Of a DNA stretch of 38,946 nt, positions 17,888 to 26,044 are shown one piece after another. The notes under the pieces are model-generated. The model did not search any database, was not told the DNA's origin, and worked only from the letters and a program-made list of their open reading frames with translations. A program made the position numbers and the translations under genes. Position 1 is the first letter of the stretch; each line of letters begins with the position of its first letter. Origin of the DNA: an uncultured Thiodictyon sp. (lineage in GTDB: Bacteria > Pseudomonadota > Gammaproteobacteria > Chromatiales > Chromatiaceae); the NCBI GenBank assembly GCA_903837595.1, contig CAILVI010000246.1:1-38946 (forward strand), written 5' to 3'.

Positions 17888-19462
17888 ATGGCCAACATCC
17901 ACGCCGACCGTATATTGATCCTGGACTTCGGTTCCCAGTACAGCCAACTCATTGCCCGGCGGGTGCGTGAGGCCGGGGTCTATTGCGAGCTGCACCCCTG
18001 GGATATGGGGGCGGAGGCCATCCGCGCCTTCGCCCCGAAGGGCGTGATCCTCTCCGGCGGTCCGGAATCAGTCCATGAGGCCGAAACACCACGCGCCGAC
18101 CCATTGGTGTTCACCTTAGGCGTCCCGGTGCTCGGCATCTGCTACGGACTCCAGACCATGACCGCCCAGCTCGGCGGCCAAGTGGTCCCCTCAGCACATC
18201 GTGAATACGGCTATGCCCAGGTGCGCGCCCGCGGGCACTCCCGCCTGCTGAACGCCATCGAAGACCGCGTGAGCCCCGAGGGCTATGGTCTACTGGATGT
18301 CTGGATGAGCCATGGCGACCGGGTGGATTCACTGCCCGCCGGGTTCAGCGTCATCGCCGAGACACCCAACGCACCGCTGGCCGGTATCGCCGACGAGGAC
18401 CGCGGTTTCTATGGACTCCAATTCCACCCAGAGGTGACGCACACCCACCAGGGCGGGCGTATCCTGGAGCGCTTCGTCCACGACATCTGCGGCTGCGACC
18501 GGCTCTGGACCCCGGACAACATCATCGCCGACAGCATCAGTGCGGTGCGTGCCCAGGTCGGCACCGACCAGGTCCTGCTCGGACTCTCCGGCGGGGTGGA
18601 CTCCAGCGTGGTCGCCGCCCTGCTGCACCGCGCCATCGGCGACCAGCTCACCTGCGTCTTTGTCGACAACGGCCTGCTGCGCCTGGGTGAAGGCGAGCAG
18701 GTGATGGCCACCTTCGCCAAACACATGGGAGTGAAGGTCATCCGGGTGGATGCCGCCGACCGCTTCCTCGATGGGCTCAAGGGCGTCACTGACCCGGAGC
18801 AGAAGCGCAAAGTCATCGGCAGAACCTTCATCGACGTCTTCGACGACGAGGCCGGCCGGATTACCGAGGTGCGCTGGCTCGCCCAGGGTACCATCTACCC
18901 GGACGTGATCGAGTCGGCCGGCGCCAAGACCGGAAAGGCCAAGGTCATCAAGTCGCACCACAACGTGGGCGGCCTGCCTGAGCACATGAAGCTCAAGCTG
19001 GTCGAGCCGCTGCGCGAACTTTTCAAGGACGAGGTGCGGCGCATCGGTGTCGAGCTGGGACTCCCCGCCGAGATCGTCTATCGCCACCCCTTCCCGGGGC
19101 CGGGACTTGGAGTGCGTGTCCTGGGCGAGGTGCACCATGAGTACGCCGAGACCCTGCGCCGCGCCGACTACATCTTTATCGAGGAGCTGTACCGCGCGGA
19201 CCTCTATGACAAGGTCTCCCAGGCGTTCGCCGTCTTCCTGCCCGTGCGCTCGGTCGGCGTGGTGGGCGACAACCGCCAGTATGCCCACGTCATTGCACTT
19301 CGGGCGGTGGAGACCATCGACTTCATGACCGCGCGCTGGGCGCACCTGCCATACGACTTCCTGGATCTCGTCTGTCGGCGGATCGTCAACGAGGTCCCCG
19401 GCGTCTCCCGTGTCGTCTATGACATCACCGGCAAACCGCCGGGCACCATTGAGTGGGAATAA
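17888..19462 (+). CDS. guaA: GMP synthase (glutamine-hydrolysing)
   Basis: The 524-residue enzyme aminates XMP to GMP using glutamine and ATP. The N-terminal class I glutamine amidotransferase has nucleophile Cys85 (GICYGLQ) and the catalytic His/Glu in FHPEVTHT. The ATP-pyrophosphatase P-loop is LSGGVDSSV (about 234). The C-terminal dimerisation domain ends KPPGTIEWE, as in nearly all GuaA. I start at the ATG at 17888 ([17 protein letters not shown]), which matches the family; an in-frame ATG at 17849 adds 13 unlike residues. Co-transcribed with guaB. Confidence 0.97.
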   Translation: MANIHADRILILDFGSQYSQLIARRVREAGVYCELHPWDMGAEAIRAFAPKGVILSGGPESVHEAETPRADPLVFTLGVPVLGICYGLQTMTAQLGGQVVPSAHREYGYAQVRARGHSRLLNAIEDRVSPEGYGLLDVWMSHGDRVDSLPAGFSVIAETPNAPLAGIADEDRGFYGLQFHPEVTHTHQGGRILERFVHDICGCDRLWTPDNIIADSISAVRAQVGTDQVLLGLSGGVDSSVVAALLHRAIGDQLTCVFVDNGLLRLGEGEQVMATFAKHMGVKVIRVDAADRFLDGLKGVTDPEQKRKVIGRTFIDVFDDEAGRITEVRWLAQGTIYPDVIESAGAKTGKAKVIKSHHNVGGLPEHMKLKLVEPLRELFKDEVRRIGVELGLPAEIVYRHPFPGPGLGVRVLGEVHHEYAETLRRADYIFIEELYRADLYDKVSQAFAVFLPVRSVGVVGDNRQYAHVIALRAVETIDFMTARWAHLPYDFLDLVCRRIVNEVPGVSRVVYDITGKPPGTIEWE

Positions 19463-19472
19463 CAGATCCTCA

Positions 19473-19518
19473 TGACACCGCTCAAGCGGTGTCACGCCCG
19501 TGTCTGGCGCTCTGCGCC
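19473..19518 (+). terminator. Two-hairpin module after guaA
   Basis: A perfect 10-bp stem with a 2-nt loop (TGACACCGCT, 19473-19494) is followed by a GGCGC-TCT-GCGCC hairpin (19506-19518). The same two-hairpin arrangement recurs after hypD (35280-35329), so it is a dispersed element. It may end the guaBA transcript although no T-run follows. Confidence 0.65.
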
Positions 19519-19546
19519 GCAATACCTGATGAGCGAGCGTTCCCCT

Positions 19547-19646
19547 CGTTCCCAAGGTCCCCTTGGGAACGCGGCCCGAGAAGCTCTGCTTTGCGAGTTC
19601 GGGAAGCATAGCTTCCAAGACCGCATTCCCAAGCAGAGCTTGGGAA
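19547..19646. repeat. GTTCCCAAG-type inverted-repeat cluster
   Basis: Two hairpins with related arms, GTTCCCAAGG/CCTTGGGAAC (19548-19570) and TTCCCAAGC/GCTTGGGAA (19626-19646), bracket a short GC-rich segment that itself contains GGAAGC/GCTTCC. This layout is typical of small non-autonomous palindromic elements. It sits where the antitoxin partner of the following zeta-toxin-like pseudogene would be expected. Confidence 0.6.
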
Positions 19647-19718
19647 CGAGCAAACGAGCAAACTGATGTCCGGCCAACTCGATGTTTCCGGCATCCCGTT
19701 GCCGCAGGACAAGGCGGC

Positions 19719-20088
19719 ATGAGCCAGCAGAAGATCATTATCTTCTGCCGGCCCCAACGGTGCGGGCAAAACCACCTTCACCCGCGAGTTCCTGCCGCAA
19801 GAGGCCGCTTGCCCGGTATTCGTCAATGCCGATCTGATCGCTGCCGGATTGTCGCCGTTTCGGCCCGAGGCCGCCGCAGTGAAGGCCGGACAGCTGATGC
19901 TGGAACAGATAGCCTGGCACGTCGAACGGCGGGATAGCTTCGCCTTTGAGACCACCCTTTCCGGGTTCGGCTACGCACGCAAGATCCCCGAATGGCAGGC
20001 ATTCGCCTATCATATCAAGCTGTTTTTCCTGAGCCTGCCTTCACCGGAACTGGCGCTCGAGCGGATCGCGGAGGCGCAACGCCGATAG
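19719..20088 (+). pseudogene. Zeta-toxin-like P-loop kinase, frameshifted and truncated
   Basis: The frame starts MSQQKIIIF. One extra base near 19744-19745 then shifts it; the corrected reading gives AGPNGAGKTTFTREFLP (Walker A), then FVNADLIAAGLSPF, FAFETTLSGFGY and FFLSLPSPELALERIAE. This is the zeta-toxin / ZTL kinase family, which phosphorylates UDP-amino sugars or similar substrates. The protein stops at AEAQRR (20088), losing the C-terminal third. A short frame (19666-19722, MSGQLDVSGIPLPQDKAA) ends in an ATGA overlap and may be the tail of a lost antitoxin. A sequencing error could explain the frameshift but not the truncation. Confidence 0.75.
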
Positions 20089-20350
20089 TGCGGACCGCGC
20101 GGGCCGGGATCTGTGACCCCGGCCCGAACGTTTAGGGCGCTGGCAACCTGCCCTACTCTGATGACCGAAAACGTTTCGGGCGGGGCGAATGCCCCGCCCG
20201 GCTCGCGCACAATGCAGCAGATATCGCCCGCAAGGACGCGCAGGCGCGCCTGTATGGGCCGCAAAATGCGTCGGCGAAGCTGGCGCACGTGGACACCCGG
20301 TGACTCAACGGCGCGCTGGCCGACGTGATGATCTGTCATATGCATTGTCT
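20089..20350. other. Non-coding remnant region with strong hairpins
   Basis: No intact gene was found. A hairpin GGGCCGGG/CCCCGGCCC (20101-20125) and a perfect 10-bp stem CGGGCGGGGC/GCCCCGCCCG (20177-20200) are present. A short open stretch (ADIARKDAQARLYG, about 20214-20255) looks like a gene fragment but I cannot name it. Confidence 0.45.
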
Positions 20351-20413
20351 TGCGTGCAATCACCCGCTACTTGCACGCACTCAGCCATTTCTTGCAGCCC
20401 GCGGAGCCCTTCG
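20351..20413. repeat. 21-bp repeat array, first block (3 units)
   Basis: Units begin at 20351, 20372 and 20393, each starting TGCRNGC and the first two ending in CT. The period is exactly 21 bp. Translated in the plus frame it reads as heptads beginning with Cys (CVQSPAT, CTHSAIS, CSPRSPS). The third unit is degenerate. Confidence 0.65.
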
Positions 20414-20479
20414 CGCATCACCACTAAGTGACTGACTGGAAATCTTGTTTGTCGCAGAAGCGCACCAGCACGGGGAGCC

Positions 20480-20563
20480 TGCGTGCAAGTAGCGCCTACT
20501 TGCATGCAAGTAAGACCTGATTGCATGCAAGAAGCTGGTGATTGCACCGAAGAAGTGCCCGAA
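20480..20563. repeat. 21-bp repeat array, second block (4 units)
   Basis: Units begin at 20480, 20501, 20522 and 20543, with core TGCATGCAAG, itself palindromic (TTGCATGCAA). It is in the same reading frame as the first block (offset 129 bp) and reads as heptads CVQVAPT, CMQVRPD, CMQEAGD, CTEEVPE. The minus strand is also open across both blocks, so the array could encode protein on either strand or be a DNA-binding iteron-like array. Confidence 0.7.
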
Positions 20564-20754
20564 GACAGGTCAAGAACGGCTGCCGGCACACGCGCAGGGC
20601 CGCCGCCGCGGAACACCCCCGCGCGCCGCGACGCACGAGCCAGTAGCACTGGCGTAGGAACGATCCGTTTGTGCCAGACTATCGCCAGCTCAACCGGTTT
20701 TGACGAAGCGGACCGGATGTGAAAGGCGCAGGCGGGCAGGCAGAGGGCAGCACA
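20564..20754. other. Spacer without a recognised gene
   Basis: High-GC sequence between the repeat array and the restriction-gene remnant. No motif, RNA gene or supported reading frame was seen. Confidence 0.4.
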
Positions 20755-20832
20755 TGGCCAACCAAGACTATTCGAAAGACCTGCGGATCCAGGTCCCCAC
20801 CGTGCAGTTTCTGCAACCGCGGCTGGACTGAG
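20755..20832 (+). pseudogene. HsdR-like N-terminal remnant, copy 1
   Basis: ATG at 20755 opens MANQDYSKDLRIQ, then PTVQFLQPRLD and stop. This resembles the extreme N-terminus of type I restriction R subunits (S/NKDYSE-LIQ-T-FL--LGW). It breaks off where the conserved LGW would be. A second remnant with the same opening is at 22803, so this is a repeated broken gene start. Confidence 0.5.
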
Positions 20833-21093
20833 ACCAGGCTCAACAGCGATCCTGCTTGCCCCGCCTCCCCGGCCCACCTGCTATAGTTAACTGGCCGTAA
20901 TCGTTCAGCCCCCCAGCGGGTCTCTCCTGACACTGCTCCAGCCTCCGCAGCGGTATCGCCAGGGTGACGACCCGATCCCCGCGCAACGCCGGGGGGTGCA
21001 ACGCTCGGCAATCGAAGATGGTAGGGGGCCCGCCGCACGCATCGGTGGTGCGGATGGGCGTGAGTGTAGGGCTTTATCCGACGGAGTGATCCG
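20833..21093. other. Upstream region of the DUF1254 gene
   Basis: No gene was recognised. It ends with a leader that includes GACGGAGTGATCCG just before the ATG at 21094, giving a GGAG ribosome-binding site. No clear sigma-70 pair was found. Confidence 0.4.
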
Positions 21094-22566
21094 ATGACAT
21101 CCTCTATGATCCCTGCGACGATAACCAAGGTGGCGTTGGCGGCAGTCCTCGTGACGGCCACCGCGCTCGGCGGCGAACCGGCGGTGCCGCTGTCCGCCAA
21201 GGCCGGTCAATCACCAGACCCGGCGGCCGGCAACCTGCTTACACCGGCCTATGTCCAGGCGGTCGGGCGAATGGCCTATCTGTGGGGTTGGCCGCTGGTG
21301 AATATGACCAACCGCGCCGCTGCCGCAGCACGCCTGCCCGCACCCGGGCTAATCGGCGGGGTGTTGCCCTTAGGCTATAACGGGCTCGCCATGCTGACCG
21401 ACTATGTCAACGCCAGTGAACGAGGCATCGCCTGCCCGAATCAGGACGTGGTCTACGGGAGCGGCTTCTTCGATCTGGGTCAGCAGCCAGCCGTCTGCCA
21501 GATCCCGGACTTCGGCGAACGCTTCTGGGTCTTTGGCTTCTATGATATGCGCACCGACGAGTTTTCACGGATAGGCAAACAATACGGGACCAAACCGGGC
21601 TTTTATTTGCTGGTCGGTCCCAACTGGAGCGGGGCCACGCCGGCCGGCATCACCGGTGTGGTCAGGTCCACCACGCGCCGGGCATTTCTCCTGCCGCGCA
21701 TCTTCATGGACGACACGGCGGATGATCGCCAAGCGATCCAGCCGGTGCTTGGCGCCATCGATTGTTATCCCGTGTCGCAGTTCGACGGCACGGTCAAGCA
21801 CAGGGACTGGCACCAACTGCCGCATTACCCGGTACAGGTCAAGCCGGGCACAGACGAGCGCCCGTTTGTGAATCCCGACACCTATTTTGATGAACTGCCG
21901 GCCGTGCTCAGTGAGCTACCGCCGCAGCCGGGCGAGGAGGCACTCTATGCCTGGATCGGCAGCGTCTTGCGGTCCGCCGCCGCCAACCCGACGGTCAACG
22001 ACACATTGGTGCAGGCCGCGCGCGCGGCCGAGGCGGAGTTGATCACGCCCCTGATGCAGTGGCGCTACAACGGCCATCCCGCGGGCAATGGCTGGAACAC
22101 GCCCCTGGACAATGGCCAGTGGGGCACCGACTATCTCAACCGCACGGCCTCCGGCAAGTCCAACATCCTCGACAATCGACCCGAGGAAACGGCCTACCTC
22201 TATACCGATGGCGACAGCCAGGGCCAGCCGCTCCAGGGCGCGAACGGTTATGCCATCCGCTTCGCACCCGGCAAACTGCCGCCGGGCCAGGGCTTCTGGT
22301 CACTCACCCTGTACGATTCACAGCATTTCTTCAATACCAATCCCCTGAATCACTATTCATTGGGGACCAAGAACAAGGGGCTGAAGTACGCCGCGGATGG
22401 TTCGCTCACACTGTATGCCGGTGCGCAGTCGCCGGGGGCAGCGCTCGAATCGAACTGGCTGCCGGCGCCCGCCGGCCCCTTCTCGCTCTATCTGCGCATC
22501 TACTGGCCCGATGAGGCCGTGCGCGATGGTCGCTGGCTGCCGCCAGTCGTGAGCCCGCTCCCATAA
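21094..22566 (+). CDS. DUF1254/DUF1214 domain exported protein
   Basis: A 490-residue protein with an N-terminal signal segment (VALAAVLVTATALGGEP). The DUF1254 region (about 50-200) includes AYLWGWPLVNMTNRA, CPNQDVVYGSGFFDLGQQP and FWVFGFYDMRTDEF. The DUF1214 region (about 330-480) has NGYAIRFAPGKLPPGQGFWSLTLYD and LYLRIYWPDEAVRDG. Such proteins are common, envelope-located and of unknown function. The gene lies between two HsdR-like remnants, which suggests a rearranged segment. A perfect 10-bp hairpin follows the stop. Confidence 0.9.
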   Translation: MTSSMIPATITKVALAAVLVTATALGGEPAVPLSAKAGQSPDPAAGNLLTPAYVQAVGRMAYLWGWPLVNMTNRAAAAARLPAPGLIGGVLPLGYNGLAMLTDYVNASERGIACPNQDVVYGSGFFDLGQQPAVCQIPDFGERFWVFGFYDMRTDEFSRIGKQYGTKPGFYLLVGPNWSGATPAGITGVVRSTTRRAFLLPRIFMDDTADDRQAIQPVLGAIDCYPVSQFDGTVKHRDWHQLPHYPVQVKPGTDERPFVNPDTYFDELPAVLSELPPQPGEEALYAWIGSVLRSAAANPTVNDTLVQAARAAEAELITPLMQWRYNGHPAGNGWNTPLDNGQWGTDYLNRTASGKSNILDNRPEETAYLYTDGDSQGQPLQGANGYAIRFAPGKLPPGQGFWSLTLYDSQHFFNTNPLNHYSLGTKNKGLKYAADGSLTLYAGAQSPGAALESNWLPAPAGPFSLYLRIYWPDEAVRDGRWLPPVVSPLP

Positions 22567-22577
22567 CCGTTCAGTTG

Positions 22578-22602
22578 CGTAGGTCCGCTCTGCGGACCTA
22601 CG
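22578..22602 (+). terminator. Hairpin after the DUF1254 gene
   Basis: CGTAGGTCCG (22578-22587) pairs perfectly with CGGACCTACG (22593-22602) across a 5-nt loop, 11 nt after the stop codon. No T-run follows, so it is either a weak terminator or a dispersed GTAGGTCCGC-type palindrome. Confidence 0.55.
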
Positions 22603-22802
22603 ACCTCGCGCCCGGCATGGTGGCCTGGATGATGACCAAGACCAGCCCGACGAGGGAATGACGTGCCAGGTTTCGCCGCAACTTCGGTTCGGCGCTCCAG
22701 TGCTCCGGCGGCCGGAACGACGATCCGGACCGCATTTCAAACTTGACAAACCCAATCCGAACTGATGTTGTGGGCGCACCGCAGCAACGAGAAAGCAGCT
22801 CA

Positions 22803-23435
<633 letters not shown>

Positions 23436-23536
23436 CGCCTCCGCTCCGGTTTGCGTTGCAGCCCGACTCAGCCCCGAAGGGGCGCAACATAGCAGCTTGA
23501 GGCGCAACGCCCTGGGTATGACGTATCACAGACCCC

Positions 23537-23594
23537 AGCCCTGAAGGGGAGTGACATAGCGAGCCCCGTCGTTATGTCACGCCCTTTCAGGGCT
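23537..23594. repeat. Inverted repeat of the CCCTTTCAGGGC type
   Basis: Arms of 22 bp (23537-23558 and 23573-23594) match at 20 of 22 positions and enclose a 14-nt loop. Neighbouring CCCAGGGCG-TT-GCCCTGGG (about 23612-23632) and ACCCCGTTGGGGT (about 23648-23660) hairpins form a cluster. No gene lies in 23436-23749. This is a dispersed palindromic element region. Confidence 0.65.
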
Positions 23595-23749
23595 AGGCCG
23601 CATAAACAACGCTAACCCAGGGCGTTGCCCTGGGCTGGTATGTCCGACCCCGTTGGGGTCGGTACGCAACATTGGGTGGAACCGGGTACTAGGACAGAGC
23701 GGCGTAAGTCCCGCTACTATTTTGCGAGCCAGCATGAACCGAGGAAATA

Positions 23750-23839
23750 GACAGAATTAACAGGATTTACGGGATATGTCGTTATCGCACGTCACAGCCA
23801 AAAATCCTGTTAATCCTGAGAAATCCTGTTAATCCTGTC
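23750..23839. repeat. 90-bp MITE-like element with 19-bp terminal inverted repeats
   Basis: The left arm (23750-23768, ACAGGATTT end) and right arm (23821-23839) are inverted copies at 18 of 19 positions. An additional copy of AAATCCTGTTAATCCTG lies at 23803-23819. Nothing in the interior is coding. ATCCTGTTAATCCTG is a motif I recall as dispersed in many bacteria. Confidence 0.7.
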
Positions 23840-23891
23840 CATTTTTCCCGCATTTGCTCAATGGCCCGAGTGGTATCTGCGTTTCGTAGTA

Positions 23892-24758
23892 CTAGGCCGC
23901 CAGTGCCTGCGCCAGGGCGCGCCGAAAGAACTCGGGCTGGGCCAGGGCCGCGTGGTGGATCTCGGCGTTGTAATACTGGGTCTCGAAGGGCTTGGCGCGC
24001 ACGTCCTCGACGCGGAATTGATCCAGTGACCCGCCGTTGCGGGCCATGGTGGCAGTCATCCAACCGGAGGGGTAGACGGCCTGGGGGAAGAACAGACTGC
24101 GGGTATCCGCAAAGCCGGCACGACGCATCTCCACATGCATCTGCGTCAGGATGTGCATGTGATAGAGCGGCGATTCGCTCTGCTGGACCAGGATGCCGCC
24201 GGGTGCCAACGCCCGCTCGCAATCGCGGTAAAAGTCGCCACTGAAAAGCCCGACGGCGGGCCCCACCGGGTCGGTACTGTCGACGATGATCAGATCCAGG
24301 CTCCCGGGCGCGGCCTCCTGGACCCAGCGGATGCCGTCCGCGAACAGCAGGCGGGCGCGCGGGTCACGATTGGCGGCGGTGAGTTCGGGAAAGAAGCACT
24401 CGGCGGCGCGGGTGACACCCTCGTCGATGTCGATCTGGACCACGGATTCAACGCCCGGATGCCGCAGGACCTCGCGCAGCGTACCGCAATCCCCGCCGCC
24501 GATGATGCAGACCCGCCGCGGGTCGGTATGGGTGAAGAGTGCCGGGTGAGACATCATCTCGTGATAGAGGAAGTTTTCCCGGCTGGTGAGCATGACGAAC
24601 CCATCGATCACCATGAGGTTACCGAACCCCGCGGTAGCATAGACCTCGATCAACTGATAAGGGGTCTGCTCCTCATGGAGCTTACTGGTTACCCGCAGTG
24701 AAAAGGCGGAGCCCTCGTCTTCGACGATCTCGGTAAACCATTCGTTGGGCTGGAGCAT
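23892..24758 (-). CDS. speE: Polyamine aminopropyltransferase (spermidine synthase)
   Basis: The 288-residue enzyme transfers aminopropyl from decarboxylated S-adenosylmethionine to putrescine. An N-terminal beta-strand domain (about 1-60) precedes the Rossmann core. Motifs are IIGGGDCGTLREVLRH (85-100), the acidic QIDIDEGV for ribose binding, and IVDSTDPVGPA with catalytic Asp160. Length is typical. The start at 24758 lies 42 nt after the ArsR gene stop on the same strand, so it may be at the tail of the kinase-regulator operon. Confidence 0.95.
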   Translation of the reverse strand: MLQPNEWFTEIVEDEGSAFSLRVTSKLHEEQTPYQLIEVYATAGFGNLMVIDGFVMLTSRENFLYHEMMSHPALFTHTDPRRVCIIGGGDCGTLREVLRHPGVESVVQIDIDEGVTRAAECFFPELTAANRDPRARLLFADGIRWVQEAAPGSLDLIIVDSTDPVGPAVGLFSGDFYRDCERALAPGGILVQQSESPLYHMHILTQMHVEMRRAGFADTRSLFFPQAVYPSGWMTATMARNGGSLDQFRVEDVRAKPFETQYYNAEIHHAALAQPEFFRRALAQALAA

Positions 24759-24800
24759 GACGCACGTTCTCGATGTGGGACGGGTGGGTTGAAACGCCGC

Positions 24801-25139
24801 TTAACGCGGGTGGCGATCATCCAGGTTGGCGGGGCACAACACCTCACGCATGATACCGATGAGGTCCAGCAGTTGGTCGTTGCGGATGCGGTAATAGATG
24901 CGGTTGGCCTCCTTGCGGGAGACCAGGATGTTCTTGTTGCGCAATTGCTCCAGGTGCTGGGAGATGTTGCTCTGCGAGGTCCCGGTGCGCTCCACGATCT
25001 CACCCACCGAGAGCTCTTTATCCCCCAGCGTGCACAGAATCTTCCAGCGCAGGGGATGGGCCATCGCCTTGAGTGCGTTGGCGGTCAGGGTGGTGTGGGC
25101 GTCCTCCGGCAGGTCCGGATGGAGCGGGTCGGTCGTCAT
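24801..25139 (-). CDS. ArsR-family regulator, probable SqrR/BigR-type persulfide sensor
   Basis: A 112-residue winged-helix regulator. The recognition region is SVGEIVERTGTSQSNISQHLEQL (44-66), and RIYYRI in the wing follows. It has exactly two cysteines, Cys36 (KILCTLGD) and Cys102 (EVLCPAN), 66 apart, and no ArsR metal box such as ELCVCDL. The same positions and spacing occur in SqrR (C41/C107) and BigR (C42/C108), which form a tetrasulfide or disulfide link on reaction with sulfane sulfur and then release DNA. The start at 25139 overlaps the response-regulator stop by 4 nt. Role is inferred from the family. Confidence 0.8.
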   Translation of the reverse strand: MTTDPLHPDLPEDAHTTLTANALKAMAHPLRWKILCTLGDKELSVGEIVERTGTSQSNISQHLEQLRNKNILVSRKEANRIYYRIRNDQLLDLIGIMREVLCPANLDDRHPR

Positions 25140-26035
25140 AAAGGCTCCGGCGGCAGCTCACTGGCACTGCGCGTTTGGGTGGTCGCGGGATCGACCTCGG
25201 CTTCAATCCGGACATAGCCGGTCATATCCTTGGCGATACAGATGATATCGCTCAGCCTCCCGGCGCTGTCGGTCACCGCGGTGCGGGCGAACAGGATTGG
25301 CACCCGCCGACCGTCCCGCGCGATGAAGCGGGCCTCGATCTTGCTGATGGCGCCGGTGCGGATCAGGGCCTCCAACCAGGTGCCCCAAAAGGCCCCGGCC
25401 ACCTCGTCCGCCTCCTCCTCGAAGACATCGCCGATCGCCATGCCGATCAGGTCGGCCGGGGCGTAGCCCAGCATCCGGCAAGCGGCCGGATTGGTCAGTT
25501 TGATGACGCCGGTGGGCTCCAGGACCAGGAGGGCCTCGCCCATATGAGTGATGATGTTCTCCAGGTATTGCCGTGCCGCCGCCAGCTCCAACGTCCGCTC
25601 GGCGACGCGGCTCTCCAGCACGCGGTTGAGCCCGCGCTCTTTCTCGATCAGTCGGAAGTAGGTGCTGATCTTGTTGATCAGCAGGTTGTCGTCGATGGGT
25701 TTGAGCAGGTAGTCCACGGCCCCGACGGCAAATCCGCGCTGCTGGAACTCCTCTGACTTGAAGGCGGCGGTGAGGAAGATGATGGGGATGTCACGGGTGC
25801 GCTTGCGCAGCTTGAGCAGCGTAGCGGTCTGGAAGCCGTCCATCTCCGGCATCTGCACGTCCAGGATGATCAGGTCGATATCCGGGTGGCCGTGGGTGAG
25901 GTCGATGGCCTGCTGGCCAGAGCTGGCCTCCAGCACGGCCGCGCCCATGTGCGCCGCGATCAGGGTACGCAGCGCAAACAGATTGTTGGCATGATCATCG
26001 ACGATCAGCAGCTTGAATCCGGCGTAACCGTTCAT
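25136..26035 (-). CDS. Response regulator with REC and PAS domains
   Basis: A 299-residue cytoplasmic protein. The receiver (about 1-125) has acidic pocket DD (13-14), phosphoacceptor Asp59 (IILDVQMPEMDG) and Lys112 (LLKPID). A coiled-coil linker (about 130-160, ESRVAERTLELAAARQYLE) leads to a PAS/PAC domain (about 160-275, with TNPAACRMLGY and FIARDGRRVP). There is no DNA-binding or catalytic output, so it probably relays the signal to protein partners. It starts 9 nt after the hybrid kinase stop and overlaps the ArsR gene start by 4 nt, so all three are translationally linked. Confidence 0.9.
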   Translation of the reverse strand: MNGYAGFKLLIVDDHANNLFALRTLIAAHMGAAVLEASSGQQAIDLTHGHPDIDLIILDVQMPEMDGFQTATLLKLRKRTRDIPIIFLTAAFKSEEFQQRGFAVGAVDYLLKPIDDNLLINKISTYFRLIEKERGLNRVLESRVAERTLELAAARQYLENIITHMGEALLVLEPTGVIKLTNPAACRMLGYAPADLIGMAIGDVFEEEADEVAGAFWGTWLEALIRTGAISKIEARFIARDGRRVPILFARTAVTDSAGRLSDIICIAKDMTGYVRIEAEVDPATTQTRSASELPPEPL

Positions 26036-26044
26036 TTCATGATC

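Noticed and set aside
20214-20309. Short fragment ADIARKDAQARLYG...
   Set aside because: Looks protein-like but is too short to assign to a family.
20351-20563. CRISPR array
   Set aside because: The units are contiguous 21-bp repeats without spacers of constant length between identical repeats, and no cas gene is nearby.
20305-20877. 190-codon minus-strand frame across the 21-bp arrays
   Set aside because: Outside the repeats it has low-complexity Arg/Ala/Ser composition and no start-site signal; kept only as a possibility in the finding on the arrays.
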